From assembly GCF_041435115.1 (NCBI RefSeq), contig NZ_CP108046.1, forward strand, positions 4,402,001-4,466,000: a stretch of DNA of 64,000 nt, given 5' to 3'. The notes below the pieces were generated by a model that saw only the letters and a list, made by a program, of their open reading frames with translations, searched no databases and was not told the origin of the DNA. The position numbers were made by a program, and so were the translations under genes. This document shows, in pieces, positions 40,421-50,864 of this stretch. Numbering within the stretch: position 1 is the first letter of the stretch; every line of letters starts with the position of its first letter. The stretch comes from Streptomyces sp. NBC_00289. Lineage in GTDB: Bacteria; Actinomycetota; Actinomycetes; Streptomycetales; Streptomycetaceae.

Positions 40421-40909
40421 ATGGCCGACTCCAGTTTCGACATCGTCTCGAAGGTCGAGCGGCAGGAGGTCGACAACGCCCTCAACCAGGCCGCCAAGGA
40501 GATCTCGCAGCGCTACGACTTCAAGGGCGTGGGCGCCTCCATCTCCTGGTCCGGTGACAAGATCCTCATGGAAGCGAACTCCGAGGACCGGGTGAACGCC
40601 GTCCTCGACGTCTTCCAGTCCAAGCTCATCAAGCGCGGGATCTCGCTGAAGGCGCTGGACGCGGGCGAGCCCCAGCTCTCGGGCAAGGAGTACAAGATCT
40701 TCGCGTCCATCGAGGAGGGCATCTCCCAGGAGAACGCGAAGAAGGTCGCCAAGATCATTCGTGATGAGGGCCCGAAGGGCGTGAAGGCCCAGGTGCAGGG
40801 CGAAGAGCTGCGCGTCAGCTCTAAGAGCCGTGATGACCTGCAGGTCATCATCGCCCTGTTGAAGGGCAAGGACTTCGAGTTCGCCCTGCAGTTCGTGAAC
40901 TACCGGTAG
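40421..40909 (+). CDS. yajQ: YajQ family nucleotide-binding protein (UPF0234)
   Basis: The 162-aa protein starts [23 protein letters not shown] after AAGGAG. It contains two RNP-like alpha-beta domains ([43 protein letters not shown]). Relatives in Xanthomonas bind c-di-GMP; others were linked to nucleic acid or tRNA binding. No operon partners; a strong terminator follows. Confidence 0.95.
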   Translation: MADSSFDIVSKVERQEVDNALNQAAKEISQRYDFKGVGASISWSGDKILMEANSEDRVNAVLDVFQSKLIKRGISLKALDAGEPQLSGKEYKIFASIEEGISQENAKKVAKIIRDEGPKGVKAQVQGEELRVSSKSRDDLQVIIALLKGKDFEFALQFVNYR

Positions 40910-40940
40910 CCGGTGGTCCGAGCGCGGCGCTCGTACGAGG

Positions 40941-40982
40941 AAGGGTGGGCACCCGGCGGTCTGCCGTCGGGTGTCCACCCTT
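40941..40982. terminator. Terminator after yajQ
   Basis: AAGGGTGGGCACCCGGCGG pairs imperfectly with CCGTCGGGTGTCCACCCTT over about 19 bp; it lies between convergent yajQ and the GlsB-like gene. Confidence 0.8.
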
Positions 40983-41075
40983 CTCGCCTGCTGGCCGCGG
41001 GTCGAGGGGTGCGCCCGGTCGTGCCCTTCATGCTCGGGCATGGTCGGTCCGGTCGCGTTCGTTCACGTTCGGTTC

Positions 41076-41342
41076 TCAGTCGCGTGAGTTGCCGAACAGG
41101 AGGCGATAGGCGATCAGGAGGACGAGTGAGCCGCCGATCGCCGCCGTCCAGGTGGCACCGTCGTAGAACTGCTTGCTGATCGGGTGGTCCAGCCAGCGGG
41201 CCGAGATCCAGCCGCCGATGAACGCGCCGGCGACGCCGATGAGGGTGGTACCGATGAAGCCACCCGGGTCACGGCCGGGCAGCAGAACCTTGGCGATGGC
41301 TCCGGCCAGCAGTCCCAGGATGATCCAGCTGATGATGCTCAT
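41076..41342 (-). CDS. GlsB/YeaQ/YmgE family membrane protein
   Basis: ATG 41342 gives 88 aa: MSIISWIILGLLAGAIAKVLLPGRDPGGFIGT with three hydrophobic helices and GG/GA packing motifs (TLIGVAGAFIGGWIS). These are small stress-linked membrane proteins of uncertain function. Confidence 0.9.
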   Translation of the reverse strand: MSIISWIILGLLAGAIAKVLLPGRDPGGFIGTTLIGVAGAFIGGWISARWLDHPISKQFYDGATWTAAIGGSLVLLIAYRLLFGNSRD

Positions 41343-41542
41343 GCGGTGAACCTGCCCTCTCGTGCTGTGCCCGCACTGTCCCGACACTGTGCTTTCGGTC
41401 CAGGGCGGACTGTGCCCGTGGTTCGGGCGCCCTGCTTGTCGCGCGCGTACACACCGTCGGTCGCGCGCTTGTTCGTGCTCTGTTGAGGGAGAGGACGTCA
41501 GGCCGGCACCCGGTGGTTGCACCGGTCAGTAGGGTGCGGCAC

Positions 41543-42787
41543 ATGAGTCTCTCCGGTGCCGAACTGCGGCGCACGCTGGGCGTCGGCGACGCCGTCGTCA
41601 TCGGGCTGGGCTCCATGGTCGGTGCCGGGATCTTCGCCGTGCTGGGACCCGCGGCGGGCGCGGCCGGGTCCGGGCTGCTGCTCGGGCTCGCGCTGGCGGC
41701 CGTAGTCGCCTACTGCAACGCCACGTCGTCGGCTCGCCTGGCCGCTCTGTACCCGGCGTCGGGCGGTACCTATGTGTACGGGCGTGAGCGGCTCGGTGAG
41801 TTCTGGGGTTATCTGGCGGGCTGGTCGTTCGTGGTCGGCAAGACGGCCTCCTGTGCGGCGATGGCGCTCACCGTGGGCGCTTACGTCTGGCCGGGTCAGG
41901 CGCACGCGGTGGCGGTCGCCGCGGTGGTGGCGCTGACCGCGGTGAACTACGGCGGTGTCCAGAAGTCCGCCTGGGTGACCCGGGCGATCGTGGCGGTCGT
42001 CCTGGCTGTCCTCGCTTCCGTGGTCGTGGTGTGCCTGGGGTCGGGGGCGTCCGACGCGGGACGGCTGGACGCGGGAGTCTCGGGAGGCCCGGACGGGGTG
42101 CTGCAGGCGGCCGGTCTGCTGTTCTTCGCGTTCGCCGGCTACGCGCGCATCGCGACCCTGGGTGAGGAGGTACGGGATCCCGCCCGCACCATTCCGCGTG
42201 CGATCCCGCTGGCCCTGGGGATCACGCTGGTGGTGTACGCCTGTGTGTCGGTGGCTGTCCTCTCGGTGCTGGGAGCCGGTGGTCTCGGTCACGCGGAAGC
42301 GCCGCTGGCCGACGCGGTGCGGGCGGCCGGGGTGCCCGGGCTCGTGCCGGTGGTGCGGGTGGGTGCCGCGGTAGCCGCGCTGGGGTCGCTGCTCGCCCTG
42401 ATTCTGGGCGTGTCCCGGACCACGCTGGCCATGGCGCGGGACCGGCATCTGCCGGGTGCGCTGGCCGTCGTCCATCCGCGGTTCCAGGTGCCGCACCGGG
42501 CGGAGCTCGCCGTCGGTGTGGTGGTCGCGGTCCTGGCGGCCACCGTGGACGTGCGGGGCGCGATCGGGTTCTCCTCCTTCGGTGTGCTCGCGTACTACGC
42601 GGTGGCCAACGCGTCGGCCTGGACGCTCGGGTCCGCCCCGGCGGCCCGGGTGGTGCCGGCCGTCGGGTTGCTGGGGTGCGTCGTGCTGGCCTTCGCGCTG
42701 CCGGCGGCTTCGGTGGTAGCGGGTGCGGGAGTGCTCGTGCTGGGCGTGATCGCGTACGGCGCACGGCGAGGACTGGCGGGGCGGTAG
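41543..42787 (+). CDS. APC-superfamily amino acid permease
   Basis: ATG 41543 gives 414 aa. The first helix has GDAVVIGLGSMVGAGIFAVLG, the unwound substrate-binding GxGxG region of APC transporters. About 11-12 helices follow, with LGEEVRDPARTIPRAI, the conserved glutamate-containing loop. It probably imports an amino acid by proton symport. Alternative upstream GTG/ATG codons lack similarity. Confidence 0.88.
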   Translation: MSLSGAELRRTLGVGDAVVIGLGSMVGAGIFAVLGPAAGAAGSGLLLGLALAAVVAYCNATSSARLAALYPASGGTYVYGRERLGEFWGYLAGWSFVVGKTASCAAMALTVGAYVWPGQAHAVAVAAVVALTAVNYGGVQKSAWVTRAIVAVVLAVLASVVVVCLGSGASDAGRLDAGVSGGPDGVLQAAGLLFFAFAGYARIATLGEEVRDPARTIPRAIPLALGITLVVYACVSVAVLSVLGAGGLGHAEAPLADAVRAAGVPGLVPVVRVGAAVAALGSLLALILGVSRTTLAMARDRHLPGALAVVHPRFQVPHRAELAVGVVVAVLAATVDVRGAIGFSSFGVLAYYAVANASAWTLGSAPAARVVPAVGLLGCVVLAFALPAASVVAGAGVLVLGVIAYGARRGLAGR

Positions 42788-42819
42788 GCGGACAGCGCGG
42801 GGCGGGCTCCGGTGGCCTT

Positions 42820-42915
42820 TCAGGGCGCCTGTACGGCTGCCGCGGGTATGCGGAATGCGGCCCAGGTGTCCAGCCGTTCCCCCACTGCTGTCGGCAACTG
42901 CTCGATCTCGGTCAT
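42820..42915 (-). CDS. Possible 31-aa ORF
   Basis: ATG 42915 to a TGA gives MTEIEQLPTAVGERLDTWAAF followed by ten residues. The composition is protein-like, with acidic start and amphipathic helix, but I recognise no family and there is no strong ribosome-binding site. It could be a real micropeptide or the start of a truncated gene. Confidence 0.3.
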   Translation of the reverse strand: MTEIEQLPTAVGERLDTWAAFRIPAAAVQAP

Positions 42916-42955
42916 GGATTCATCATGCCGGGCGGCGCCGACAGTCGGTCCGGCC

Positions 42956-43015
42956 TGTGGACAACCATCACCCTGTGGACAACCGGGCTGTGGAAAACCG
43001 ATTGGCTGTGGAAAA
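42956..43015. promoter_or_regulatory. Cluster of four DnaA-box-like 9-mers
   Basis: TGTGGACAA occurs at 42956-42964 and 42974-42982 (reverse complement of TTGTCCACA, the Streptomyces DnaA box), and TGTGGAAAA at 42989-42997 and 43007-43015. All four have one orientation, with starts 18, 15 and 18 bases apart. There is no dnaA/dnaN nearby. Confidence 0.55.
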
Positions 43016-43124
43016 GGGAAGCGTCGGGGAGTCGTCGGCCATGACCGGCCACAGCTGGTCGTGGCCGGCCGGGCCGTGAGAGACCCGGCCCCGGTCGGCC
43101 CGGCAGCAGTGAGAGCCGCCGATG

Positions 43125-43517
43125 TCAGCGTGTCGCGAACGGCTCGTCCGTGCGCACGATTTCGCGTCCCAGAGGGAGCAACGACACGGGGAGCAGCTTG
43201 AAGTTGGCGATGCCGAACGGGATCCCGATGATCGTGATGCACAGGGCGATGCCGGTGACGATGTGGGCGAGGGCGAGCCACCAGCCCGCGAGGACCAGCC
43301 ACAGGACGTTGCCGACGCAGGAGGGCGCTCCGGCGTCCCGGCGTTCGACCGTGGTGTACCCGAAGGGCCACAGGGCGTAGACGCCGATGCGGAAGGCCGC
43401 GATGCCGAAGGGGATGCCGATGATCGTGATGCACAGCAGCAAGCCTGCGGCCAGGTATCCGAGGAACAGCCAGAAGCCGCTCAGGACGAGCCAAATGACG
43501 TTCAGAATGGTTTTCAC
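43125..43517 (-). CDS. yccF: YccF domain membrane protein
   Basis: A 130-aa protein from a GTG. Two tandem halves each hold a WLVL...GxW helix and the motif [12 protein letters not shown] (near residues 29 and 90), the hallmark of YccF, so it arose by internal duplication. Four membrane helices. Function unknown. Its start overlaps the htpX stop by GTGA, so the two are coupled. Confidence 0.9.
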   Translation of the reverse strand: MKTILNVIWLVLSGFWLFLGYLAAGLLLCITIIGIPFGIAAFRIGVYALWPFGYTTVERRDAGAPSCVGNVLWLVLAGWWLALAHIVTGIALCITIIGIPFGIANFKLLPVSLLPLGREIVRTDEPFATR

Positions 43518-44449
43518 TGGGGGCGACCTGCCATTTTCTCGAGCCGGGCGATGCGCTCCGCCATCGGCGGGTGCGTCGAGAACATCTTGGAGATTCCCTG
43601 ACCCGGGCGGAAGGGGTTCGCGATCATCATGTGGCTCGCGGTCTCGATCCGGGGCTCAGGGGGCAGTGGAAGTTGTTTCGTGCCGAGTTCGAGCTTGCGC
43701 AGGGCGCCGGCCAGGGCGAGCGGGTCGCCGGTGAGCTGGGCGCCGGACGCGTCGGCCTCGTACTCCCTGGAGCGGCTGATGGCCAGTTGGATGACGCTGG
43801 CGGCGAGCGGGCCGAGGATCATGATGAGCAGCATGCCGAGGAGACCGGGGCCGTCGTCGTCGTCCGAGCGGCCGATCGGGATGAGCCAGGCGAAGTTGAC
43901 CAGGAACATGATCACGGAGGCGAGGGCGCCGGCGACCGACGAGATCAGGATGTCGCGGTTGTAGACGTGGCTGAGTTCGTGGCCGATGACGCCGCGCAGT
44001 TCGCGCTCGTCCAAAAGGCGCAGGATGCCTTCCGTGCAGCACACGGCGGCGTTGCGCGGGTTGCGGCCGGTCGCGAAGGCGTTGGGGGCCTCCGTCGGGG
44101 AGATGTAGAGGCGGGGCATGGGCTGGCGGGCCTGGGTGGAGAGATCACGGACCATGCGGTACAGGGCCGGGGCTTCGAACTCGCTGACCGGTCGGGCACG
44201 CATCGCGCGTAGAGCCAGTTTGTCGCTGTTCCAGTACGCGTACGCGTTCGTGCCCAGGGCTACGAGGACCGCGATGATCAGCCCCATCCGGCCGAAGAAG
44301 CTGCCGATGAGGATGATGAGTGCGGACAGTCCCCCGAGGAGGACTGCGGTCCTGAGCCCGTTGTGCCGGCGGTGCACGGTACGCCCTCCAAGTGGTGCGG
44401 CAGGGGAACCCTTTGCCTGCTGATCCTGTTCGTCGATCTCCGTTGCCAC
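43514..44449 (-). CDS. htpX: Zinc metalloprotease HtpX homologue (M48B)
   Basis: I take GTG 44449 ([16 protein letters not shown], 311 aa); no good Shine-Dalgarno is present. Two membrane helices precede the zinc motif [11 protein letters not shown]; the third ligand region is [17 protein letters not shown], and [15 protein letters not shown] closes the fold. HtpX degrades damaged membrane proteins. It heads a two-gene unit with yccF. Confidence 0.92.
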   Translation of the reverse strand: MATEIDEQDQQAKGSPAAPLGGRTVHRRHNGLRTAVLLGGLSALIILIGSFFGRMGLIIAVLVALGTNAYAYWNSDKLALRAMRARPVSEFEAPALYRMVRDLSTQARQPMPRLYISPTEAPNAFATGRNPRNAAVCCTEGILRLLDERELRGVIGHELSHVYNRDILISSVAGALASVIMFLVNFAWLIPIGRSDDDDGPGLLGMLLIMILGPLAASVIQLAISRSREYEADASGAQLTGDPLALAGALRKLELGTKQLPLPPEPRIETASHMMIANPFRPGQGISKMFSTHPPMAERIARLEKMAGRPQ

Positions 44450-44575
44450 CGGTGCCGTGGTGTCACGTCCAGTGGACCCTCCCGTACTGGTCAACGCCAG
44501 GCGGGGATTACTAGTTCCCTTGTGCGTACGGCGGCGCGCGTGGTCCGTCCGGGTGATGCCGACGGTGTGCGGCGG

Positions 44576-44617
44576 CACGCGCGCGTGCCGGTTCGGGTGC
44601 CCCACGCGCGCGTGCCG
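44576..44617. repeat. Two direct copies of a 15-bp GC palindrome-like element upstream of htpX
   Basis: CACGCGCGCGTGCCG occurs at 44576-44590 and 44603-44617. Each contains a CACGCGCGTG-like dyad. It may act as the nuoN terminator or as an operator for htpX. Confidence 0.5.
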
Positions 44618-44675
44618 AAAGCACCGGGCGGTACGGGTGAGCGCGGAGCGGTGCCTCAGTGGGTCTGCTCGCGCG

Positions 44676-46175
44676 TCAGAACAGTCCGGTGTCGGCGAAG
44701 CGCAGGACGAGCTGGGGGGCTCCGGAGAGGGCGATGGCGAGCAGCGCGGTCAGGGTGATCGCGGCCGTGAGGGGTGCGGGGGCGCGGTGCTTGACGGGTT
44801 CGCCCTCGGGAGCGCGGAAGAGCAGGGCCGTCCACTGGAGGTAGTAGAAGAGGGCGATCACGACGTTGACGGCCATGACCACGGCGAGCCAGCCGAGACC
44901 CGCGTCGACGGCGGCGGAGAAGACGGTGACCTTCGCGAAGAGGCCGATGATGCCGGGTGGCAGCCCGGCGAGGCAGAGCAGGAAGAAGGCCAGGAGGAGG
45001 GCTGCGACGGGGTTCGTGGCGTAGAGGCCGCGGTAGTCGGCGATGCGGTTGAGGGCCCTGGTGCGGCCCACCAGCGCGGCCACCGCGAAGGCGCCGAGGT
45101 TCACGGCCGCGTACATGAGGGCGTAGGCGACGGTGGAGCCGATGGACCTCTCGGCGTCCTCGGTGTACGCGGCGGCGGCGATCGGCACCAGCAGGTAGCC
45201 GGCCTGGCCGACGGACGACCAGGCGAGGAGGCGTACCGCGCTGTACGCGCGCGTGGCCTGCTGGCGCAGGGCGCCGACGTTGCCGACGGTCATGGTGAGG
45301 GCGGCCAGCGCCGCGAGTGCCGGTCCCCAGACGTCGCCGTAGGACGGGAGGGCGACGACGGTGACGAGGATCAGGCCGGAGAAGCCGACCGCCTTGCCTA
45401 CCACCGACAGGTAGGCGGCGATCGGGAGGGGCGCTCCCACGTAGGTGTCGGGCACCCAGAAGTGGAAGGGCACGGCGGCCGTCTTGAAGGCGAAGCCGAC
45501 GAGGGTGAGGACGACGCCGGTCTGGGTGAGGGTGTGGAGCTGCCCGTCGACGTGCTGGATCCGGTCGGCGATGCGGGTCAGGTAGAGGGTGCCTGTGGAG
45601 GCGTACACGAAGCTGATGCCCATGAGACTGACCGCGGTGGCGGTGACCGAGGACAGGAAGAACTTCAGGGCGGCTTCGGAGGACTTGCGGTCGCCTGGCC
45701 GGAGGCCGACGAGGGCGAAGGCGGGCAGCGAGGCGACTTCCAGGGCGACGACGAGGGTCGCCAGGTCGCGGGAGGCGGGCAGGAGAGCTGCGCCGGCGGC
45801 CGAGGAGAGCAGCAGGAACCAGTACTCCCCTTCGGGCATCCCCTTGGCGTCGTCCTTGAGGGTGGTGACCGACAGGAGGGCGGCGAGGAGGGCTCCGCCG
45901 AGGACCAGGAGCTGGATGACGAGGGTGAAACGGTCGGCCGTGTAACTGCACAGACCGGCCTCGCCGGTCGCGCAGAAGGTGCTGCGGTCGCCGTCCAGGA
46001 GGGGCAGCAGGAGGAGCGCGGAGGCGGCGAGGCCCGCGACGGACACCCAGCCGAGCAGTGCCTTCCTGGCCTTGTCGACGAACAGGTCGGCGACGAGGAC
46101 GACGAGCCCGACGGCCGCGGTGACGGTGGGCGGCGCGATGGCGAGCCAGTCGACGGACTGGACGACGGAGCTCAT
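44676..46175 (-). CDS. nuoN: NADH-quinone oxidoreductase subunit N
   Basis: ATG 46175 overlaps the nuoM stop (ATGA) and gives 499 aa, about 14 helices. Antiporter-like motifs are present: [30 protein letters not shown] with the key Lys region, and [17 protein letters not shown]. It is one of three proton-pumping subunits. Last gene of the operon. The cluster lacks nuoD-G. Confidence 0.94.
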   Translation of the reverse strand: MSSVVQSVDWLAIAPPTVTAAVGLVVLVADLFVDKARKALLGWVSVAGLAASALLLLPLLDGDRSTFCATGEAGLCSYTADRFTLVIQLLVLGGALLAALLSVTTLKDDAKGMPEGEYWFLLLSSAAGAALLPASRDLATLVVALEVASLPAFALVGLRPGDRKSSEAALKFFLSSVTATAVSLMGISFVYASTGTLYLTRIADRIQHVDGQLHTLTQTGVVLTLVGFAFKTAAVPFHFWVPDTYVGAPLPIAAYLSVVGKAVGFSGLILVTVVALPSYGDVWGPALAALAALTMTVGNVGALRQQATRAYSAVRLLAWSSVGQAGYLLVPIAAAAYTEDAERSIGSTVAYALMYAAVNLGAFAVAALVGRTRALNRIADYRGLYATNPVAALLLAFFLLCLAGLPPGIIGLFAKVTVFSAAVDAGLGWLAVVMAVNVVIALFYYLQWTALLFRAPEGEPVKHRAPAPLTAAITLTALLAIALSGAPQLVLRFADTGLF

Positions 46176-47746
46176 CGGCTGCCTCCTGCGAGAAGTTGCT
46201 GCACGGCCGGATCGGTCAGGCCGAGCAGTGCCTTGGGCCACAGGCCGGCGACGACGGTGAGGACGACGAGCGGCGTCCAGGCCGCGAACTCGTAGGGCTG
46301 CACGTCGGCGATTTTCGGGGCTTCCTGGGGTGCGGCGCCCATGCAGACGCGGCGGACCACGACGAGCATGTACGCGGCCGTCAGGAGGGTGCCGAACGCG
46401 CCGATCGCCATGAAGGTGAGGAAGGCGGGGCGGCTGAGGTCGGCGGCCGGGTTGAACGCGCCGAAGAGTGCCAGCATCTCGCCCCAGAATCCGGCGAGGC
46501 CGGGCAGGCCGAGCGAGGCGACCGCGGCGAACGCGAGGAGGCCTCCGAGCCGTGGGGTCTTGCCGTAGAGGGCGGCGCCGGTCTTGTCGGCGAGGGTGTC
46601 GAGGTCGGTGGTTCCGGTGCGGTCCTTGAGCGCGCCGACCAGGAAGAAGAGGAGGCCGGTGATGAGGCCGTGGGCGATGTTGGCGAAGAGGGCGCCGTTC
46701 ACACCGGTCGGGGTCATGGTCGCGATACCGAGCAGGACGAAGCCCATGTGGCCGACGGAGGAGTACGCGATGAGGCGTTTGAGGTCGCCCTTCGCGCCCT
46801 GCTTGGCGAGGGCCAGGCAGGCCAGCGATCCGTAGATGATCCCGACGACGGCGAAGGCGGCGAGGTAGGGCGCGAAGGTACGGAAGCCGTCCGGTGCGAC
46901 CGGGAGGAGAATCCGGACGAACCCGTACGTACCCATCTTCAGCAGTACGCCGGCCAGCAGAACCGAACCGACCGTCGGAGCGGCGGTGTGGGCGTCGGGG
47001 AGCCAGCTGTGCAGGGGCCACATCGGGGTCTTGACGGCGAGCCCGATCCCGATCGCCAGAACGGCGGTGACCTGCACTGATGTGGTCAGCGACGAGCCGT
47101 TGTCAGTGGCGAGTGCCACCATGTCGAATGTGCCCGCGTTGATTCCGATCAGCAGCAGGCCGAGCAGCATGACGACCGAACCGAGCAGGGTGAAGAGGAT
47201 GAACTTCCAGGCGGCCTGGGTCCGTTGAGCACCGCCCCAGCGGGCGATGAGGAAGTACATCGGGATCAGGACCGTCTCGAAGGCGAGGAAGAAGAGAAGC
47301 AGGTCGAGGACGGCGAAGGTGGCGAGGGTGCCGGACTCGAGGACGAGCACGAGTGCGACGAACGCCTTGGGGGACGGGCCCGAAGGCATCTTGAAGTAGG
47401 AGTAGAGCGCGCAGAGGAAGGTCAGCAACGCGGTCAGGACCAGAAGGGGGAGGGAGATGCCGTCGATGCCCAGGTGGATGCGTACGTCGAGCGCCGGGAT
47501 CCAGCTGATGTCGGTCGTGGCCTGCATCTTCGACGGATGGTCGTGGTCGAAGCCGAGCGCGAGCACGATCACGGCAATGAGGACCACGCCGGTGACGGTC
47601 ACGCCGTGCCGCAGCACGGCCTGCTCCGGCGACTTCCCCTTCAGTCCGGGCGGGGCCGGCAGGAGAGCGGCGGCGGCACCCAGGAGCGGGCCGACCACGA
47701 TGAACGCCAGAAGAAACTGCATCACGGACTCGTTGATATCGATCAC
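46172..47746 (-). CDS. nuoM: NADH-quinone oxidoreductase subunit M
   Basis: A 524-aa antiporter-like subunit from GTG 47746. Motifs: LGIDGISLPLLVLTALLTF, FFLAFETVLIPMYFLIARWGG, KTPMWPLHSWLPDAHTAAPTVGSVLLAG and YSSVGHMGFVLLG. All conserved pump residues read as present. It follows nuoL by six bases. Confidence 0.96.
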   Translation of the reverse strand: MIDINESVMQFLLAFIVVGPLLGAAAALLPAPPGLKGKSPEQAVLRHGVTVTGVVLIAVIVLALGFDHDHPSKMQATTDISWIPALDVRIHLGIDGISLPLLVLTALLTFLCALYSYFKMPSGPSPKAFVALVLVLESGTLATFAVLDLLLFFLAFETVLIPMYFLIARWGGAQRTQAAWKFILFTLLGSVVMLLGLLLIGINAGTFDMVALATDNGSSLTTSVQVTAVLAIGIGLAVKTPMWPLHSWLPDAHTAAPTVGSVLLAGVLLKMGTYGFVRILLPVAPDGFRTFAPYLAAFAVVGIIYGSLACLALAKQGAKGDLKRLIAYSSVGHMGFVLLGIATMTPTGVNGALFANIAHGLITGLLFFLVGALKDRTGTTDLDTLADKTGAALYGKTPRLGGLLAFAAVASLGLPGLAGFWGEMLALFGAFNPAADLSRPAFLTFMAIGAFGTLLTAAYMLVVVRRVCMGAAPQEAPKIADVQPYEFAAWTPLVVLTVVAGLWPKALLGLTDPAVQQLLAGGSR

Positions 47747-47752
47747 GCCTGC

Positions 47753-49747
47753 TCACGCTCCCGTGGCGACGAGGACGGCGGCGACCGCGAGAACGACGGT
47801 GCCGGCGAGCAGCGCGCTCACATAGGTCTGCACGTTGCCGGTCTGGGCGCGCCGTACGGCGGCGCCGAGCCAGCGCGGTAGGGCGCCCGCGCCGCGTACG
47901 TAGGTCTCGACGACCTCCCGGTCCAGGAACCGGACCAGGGTCGCGGCTGCCTGCACCGGGCGGACGAAGAGGGTCGTGTACACGGCGTCGAGGTGGAAGC
48001 CGGCGGCCGCGTGGCGGTGCAGCGGGCCGAGCAGGAGGCGGCCGGGGTCGGCCGGGTCGGGTGCGTACGCCACGTCTCCGTAGGCGGGTGCGTGGCTGGC
48101 GATGGCCTCCGCCTCGACTAGTCCGGCGTCGCCCTCGGGGTGTGCCGCGACGGCGCCCAGGGGGACGCGGGCCGCGACGGCGGAGGTGTGGCGCCAGGCT
48201 CCGTAGACGACGATCCCGCCGACCAGGGCCACGCCCGTGCCGAGGACGGAGGTGGTGAGCGTGGGGGCCAGGTCACGGCCGTCGAACCAGTCCGGGAGTG
48301 TGCGGTAGGCGAACCCGCCGAGCGCGAGAGACGGGACGGCGAGCACCCAGAGCACCACGGTCATGGTGAGGGGCTGACGGCCGTGGTCGGGGGCCTCGGT
48401 GCCCTGGCCGCGGAAGGCGAGCAGCCACAGGCGGGTCGCGTACGCGGCGGTGAGGAGGGCGGTGACCAGGCCGGCGAGGAGGACGGTCCAGCCCGCCGCG
48501 CCGGGTGCGTGCTCGGTGTGTCCGGTGGCCACGTGCTCGGCGGCGCCGAGGACGGACTCCTTGGAGAAGAAGCCGCTGAACGGCGGGATGGCGGCGAGCG
48601 CGAGGAGCGCCACGGTCATCGTCCAGTAGGCGTCGGGGACGCGGTCGGGGAGGTGACGCATGCGGGACATGGCGGCCAGCGAGTTGGTGCCGGTGGCGTG
48701 GATGATCACGCCCGCGGCGAGGAAGAGCAGCGCCTTGAAGGCGCCGTGGGACAGGAGGTGGAAGACGGCGGCTCCACGGTCGCCGACGGCGAGGGCGCCG
48801 GTCATGTAGCCGAGCTGGCCGATCGTCGAGTAGGCGAGGACGCGTTTGATGTCGTCCTGGGCGAGCGCGGCGAGCCCCGAGCCGACCATCGTGACGGCGG
48901 CCATGACCGCGAGGACGACCATCGCGGCCGCGGAGGCCTGGAAGACCGGGAGGAGACGGGCGATGAAGTAGACACCGGCGGCGACCATGGTCGCCGCGTG
49001 GATCAGCGCGGAGACGGGGGTGGGGCCCGCCATCGCGTCGGGAAGCCAGGTGTGCAGCGGGAACTGCGCCGACTTGCCCGCCACGCCGGCCAGGAGCAGC
49101 AGGGCGATCAGGGTCGGGTGGTCGAGGCCGCCGCTCGCGGTGGTGGCGAGCACCTTGGTGATGCGGAAGGAGCCGGCGTCGGTGGCGAGGGCGAACAGGC
49201 CGATGAGGAAGGGGACGTCACCGAGTTTGGTGACCAGGAAGGCCTTGATGGAGGCGGCGTGGGCCTCCGGGGTCTCCCAGTAGTGGCCGACCAGGAAGTA
49301 CGAGCAGATGCCCATGATCTCCCAGCCGACCAGCAGCACGATCAGGTCGCCCGAGTAGACGACGAGCAGCATCGCGGAGGTGAAGAGGGAGACGAGAGCG
49401 GCGTACGAGGGGTAGCGCGGGTCGTCGCGCAGGTAGCCCGTCGAGTAGATCTGCACGCAGGTGGCGACGAGGCCGACCACGACGGCGACGAGGGCGGCGA
49501 AGCCGTCGATGTGCAGGGCGAGTTCGATGGGGACCGAGCCGGTGGGCGTGAGCTCGGTGGCGGAGTCGATGACCTGGTCGCCGCCCTGCCGTACGGCGAC
49601 CAGCGCGGCCAGCGCGAACGCGCCGAGGGTGGGCAGGACGGCCAGGGGGCGGACGAAGCCGGGGGCTGTGCGGCCCAGGAGCAGGGCGGCCGCGGCGCCC
49701 AGGAAAGGAAGGAGGGGGACGAGGACGGCGAGGGTGGTCGTGGTCAC
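47753..49747 (-). CDS. nuoL: NADH-quinone oxidoreductase subunit L
   Basis: A 664-aa subunit from a GTG that overlaps the nuoK stop. Core antiporter motifs [51 protein letters not shown] and [10 protein letters not shown], then the C-terminal lateral helix region. The extra linker ([22 protein letters not shown]) is hydrophilic. Confidence 0.96.
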   Translation of the reverse strand: MTTTTLAVLVPLLPFLGAAAALLLGRTAPGFVRPLAVLPTLGAFALAALVAVRQGGDQVIDSATELTPTGSVPIELALHIDGFAALVAVVVGLVATCVQIYSTGYLRDDPRYPSYAALVSLFTSAMLLVVYSGDLIVLLVGWEIMGICSYFLVGHYWETPEAHAASIKAFLVTKLGDVPFLIGLFALATDAGSFRITKVLATTASGGLDHPTLIALLLLAGVAGKSAQFPLHTWLPDAMAGPTPVSALIHAATMVAAGVYFIARLLPVFQASAAAMVVLAVMAAVTMVGSGLAALAQDDIKRVLAYSTIGQLGYMTGALAVGDRGAAVFHLLSHGAFKALLFLAAGVIIHATGTNSLAAMSRMRHLPDRVPDAYWTMTVALLALAAIPPFSGFFSKESVLGAAEHVATGHTEHAPGAAGWTVLLAGLVTALLTAAYATRLWLLAFRGQGTEAPDHGRQPLTMTVVLWVLAVPSLALGGFAYRTLPDWFDGRDLAPTLTTSVLGTGVALVGGIVVYGAWRHTSAVAARVPLGAVAAHPEGDAGLVEAEAIASHAPAYGDVAYAPDPADPGRLLLGPLHRHAAAGFHLDAVYTTLFVRPVQAAATLVRFLDREVVETYVRGAGALPRWLGAAVRRAQTGNVQTYVSALLAGTVVLAVAAVLVATGA

Positions 49748-50136
49748 GCGGTGGCCTCAGCCTTCTCGGCGGTCGTCCCGGTCTCGTCGCCGTCGCTGTC
49801 GGGGCCGTCGGACTCGTGGCCCTCCGCGGTGTCGCGGAGCCGGTCGATGTCCGCGGTGCCGCGGGAGCGGTGGACGGCGAGGACGATCGCCAGACCGATG
49901 CCGATCTCGGCGGCGGCGATGGCGATGGTGAACAGCGTCAGGGCCTGACCGGAGTGCAGGGTCTCCTCGGCGGCCTTGCTGAGCCAGACGTCGAAGGCCA
50001 CCAGGTTGAGGTTGACGGCGTTGAGCATCAGCTCGACCGACATCAGGACCAGGATCGCGTTGCGGCGGGCCAGGACGCCGTACAGGCCGGTGCAGAACAG
50101 GAGGGCGGCGAGCACGGCGGGATAGGCGAGGTGCAT
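49744..50136 (-). CDS. nuoK: NADH-quinone oxidoreductase subunit K
   Basis: ATG 50136 gives [20 protein letters not shown] (130 aa). Conserved [19 protein letters not shown] carries the membrane Glu used in proton transfer, then [18 protein letters not shown] 35-residue acidic tail ([15 protein letters not shown]) is unusual for NuoK, which normally ends after the last helix. Confidence 0.96.
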   Translation of the reverse strand: MHLAYPAVLAALLFCTGLYGVLARRNAILVLMSVELMLNAVNLNLVAFDVWLSKAAEETLHSGQALTLFTIAIAAAEIGIGLAIVLAVHRSRGTADIDRLRDTAEGHESDGPDSDGDETGTTAEKAEATA

Positions 50137-50864
50137 CAGCGTGCCTCTTCGTTGTCGGCTTTGCCTGCCCGGTCGGCTCTGTCGGCGCTGTCTGTCCGCT
50201 CCGTCTTGCCGGCCCTGTCGGTCGGGTCGGGGCCGGCTGACCGGTCGGGGCCGGCCGGCCGGGCGCTGCGGGTGCCGGGGAGGTTCGCGGGGGTGACCGC
50301 GTCCGGGTTCGCCTTGCGGGACAGGACGATCGCGCCGACCAGGGCGGCGAGGAGGAGGACGGAGAGGGCCTCGAAGGGCAGGACCCAGTTCTGGAAGAGG
50401 CTCGCTCCGGTGGCCTGGGTGGAGCCGGCGGCGGGGCCGTCCAGGTCGATCCAGGTCGTGCGGAAGGCGTCGACCACGACCCAGACCAGGGCGGCCGCGG
50501 CGGCCAGGGCCACGGTGAGGGCGGCCCAGCGGTTCCCGGAGTCGGCGTCCGGGGAGCGGCCGATGGGAGCCTTGGTGAGCATCAGCCCGAACAGGAGGAG
50601 GACGACGACGGAACCGACGTAGATGAGGACCTGCACCCAGGCGATGAACTCCGCGGTGAGCAGGAGGTACTCGACGGCGAGGCCGCCGAGGGTCACCACC
50701 AGCCACAGCGCGGCGTGCACCAGCTGCCGGGTGGTGACGGTGACGAGCGCGGCGCCGAAGGTCGCGAGACCTACGAGGAGGAAGGCGATCTCGACGCCGG
50801 TCGGGGAGAGGAAGCCGTGTCCGGTGTCCCCCGCGAGGTGGCCGGCGGTCGCTGCGAGAGTCAT
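50136..50864 (-). CDS. nuoJ: NADH-quinone oxidoreductase subunit J
   Basis: A 242-aa subunit with five helices: [29 protein letters not shown] and [19 protein letters not shown] are the conserved core. The last 45 residues are Arg/Asp/Ala-rich repeats ([10 protein letters not shown]). Its stop shares one base with nuoK's ATG. Confidence 0.94.
   Translation of the reverse strand: MTLAATAGHLAGDTGHGFLSPTGVEIAFLLVGLATFGAALVTVTTRQLVHAALWLVVTLGGLAVEYLLLTAEFIAWVQVLIYVGSVVVLLLFGLMLTKAPIGRSPDADSGNRWAALTVALAAAAALVWVVVDAFRTTWIDLDGPAAGSTQATGASLFQNWVLPFEALSVLLLAALVGAIVLSRKANPDAVTPANLPGTRSARPAGPDRSAGPDPTDRAGKTERTDSADRADRAGKADNEEAR

Larger units (their letters stand above)
42788..43124. other. Spacer with a tiny ORF and DnaA-box-like sites
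   Basis: This 337-base gap separates convergent APC and yccF genes. It contains the 31-codon ORF and the four DnaA-like boxes listed separately. Confidence 0.6.

Noticed and set aside
42956..43015. Chromosomal origin oriC
   Set aside because: Only four boxes, no AT-rich unwinding region and no dnaA, dnaN, rpmH or recF nearby.
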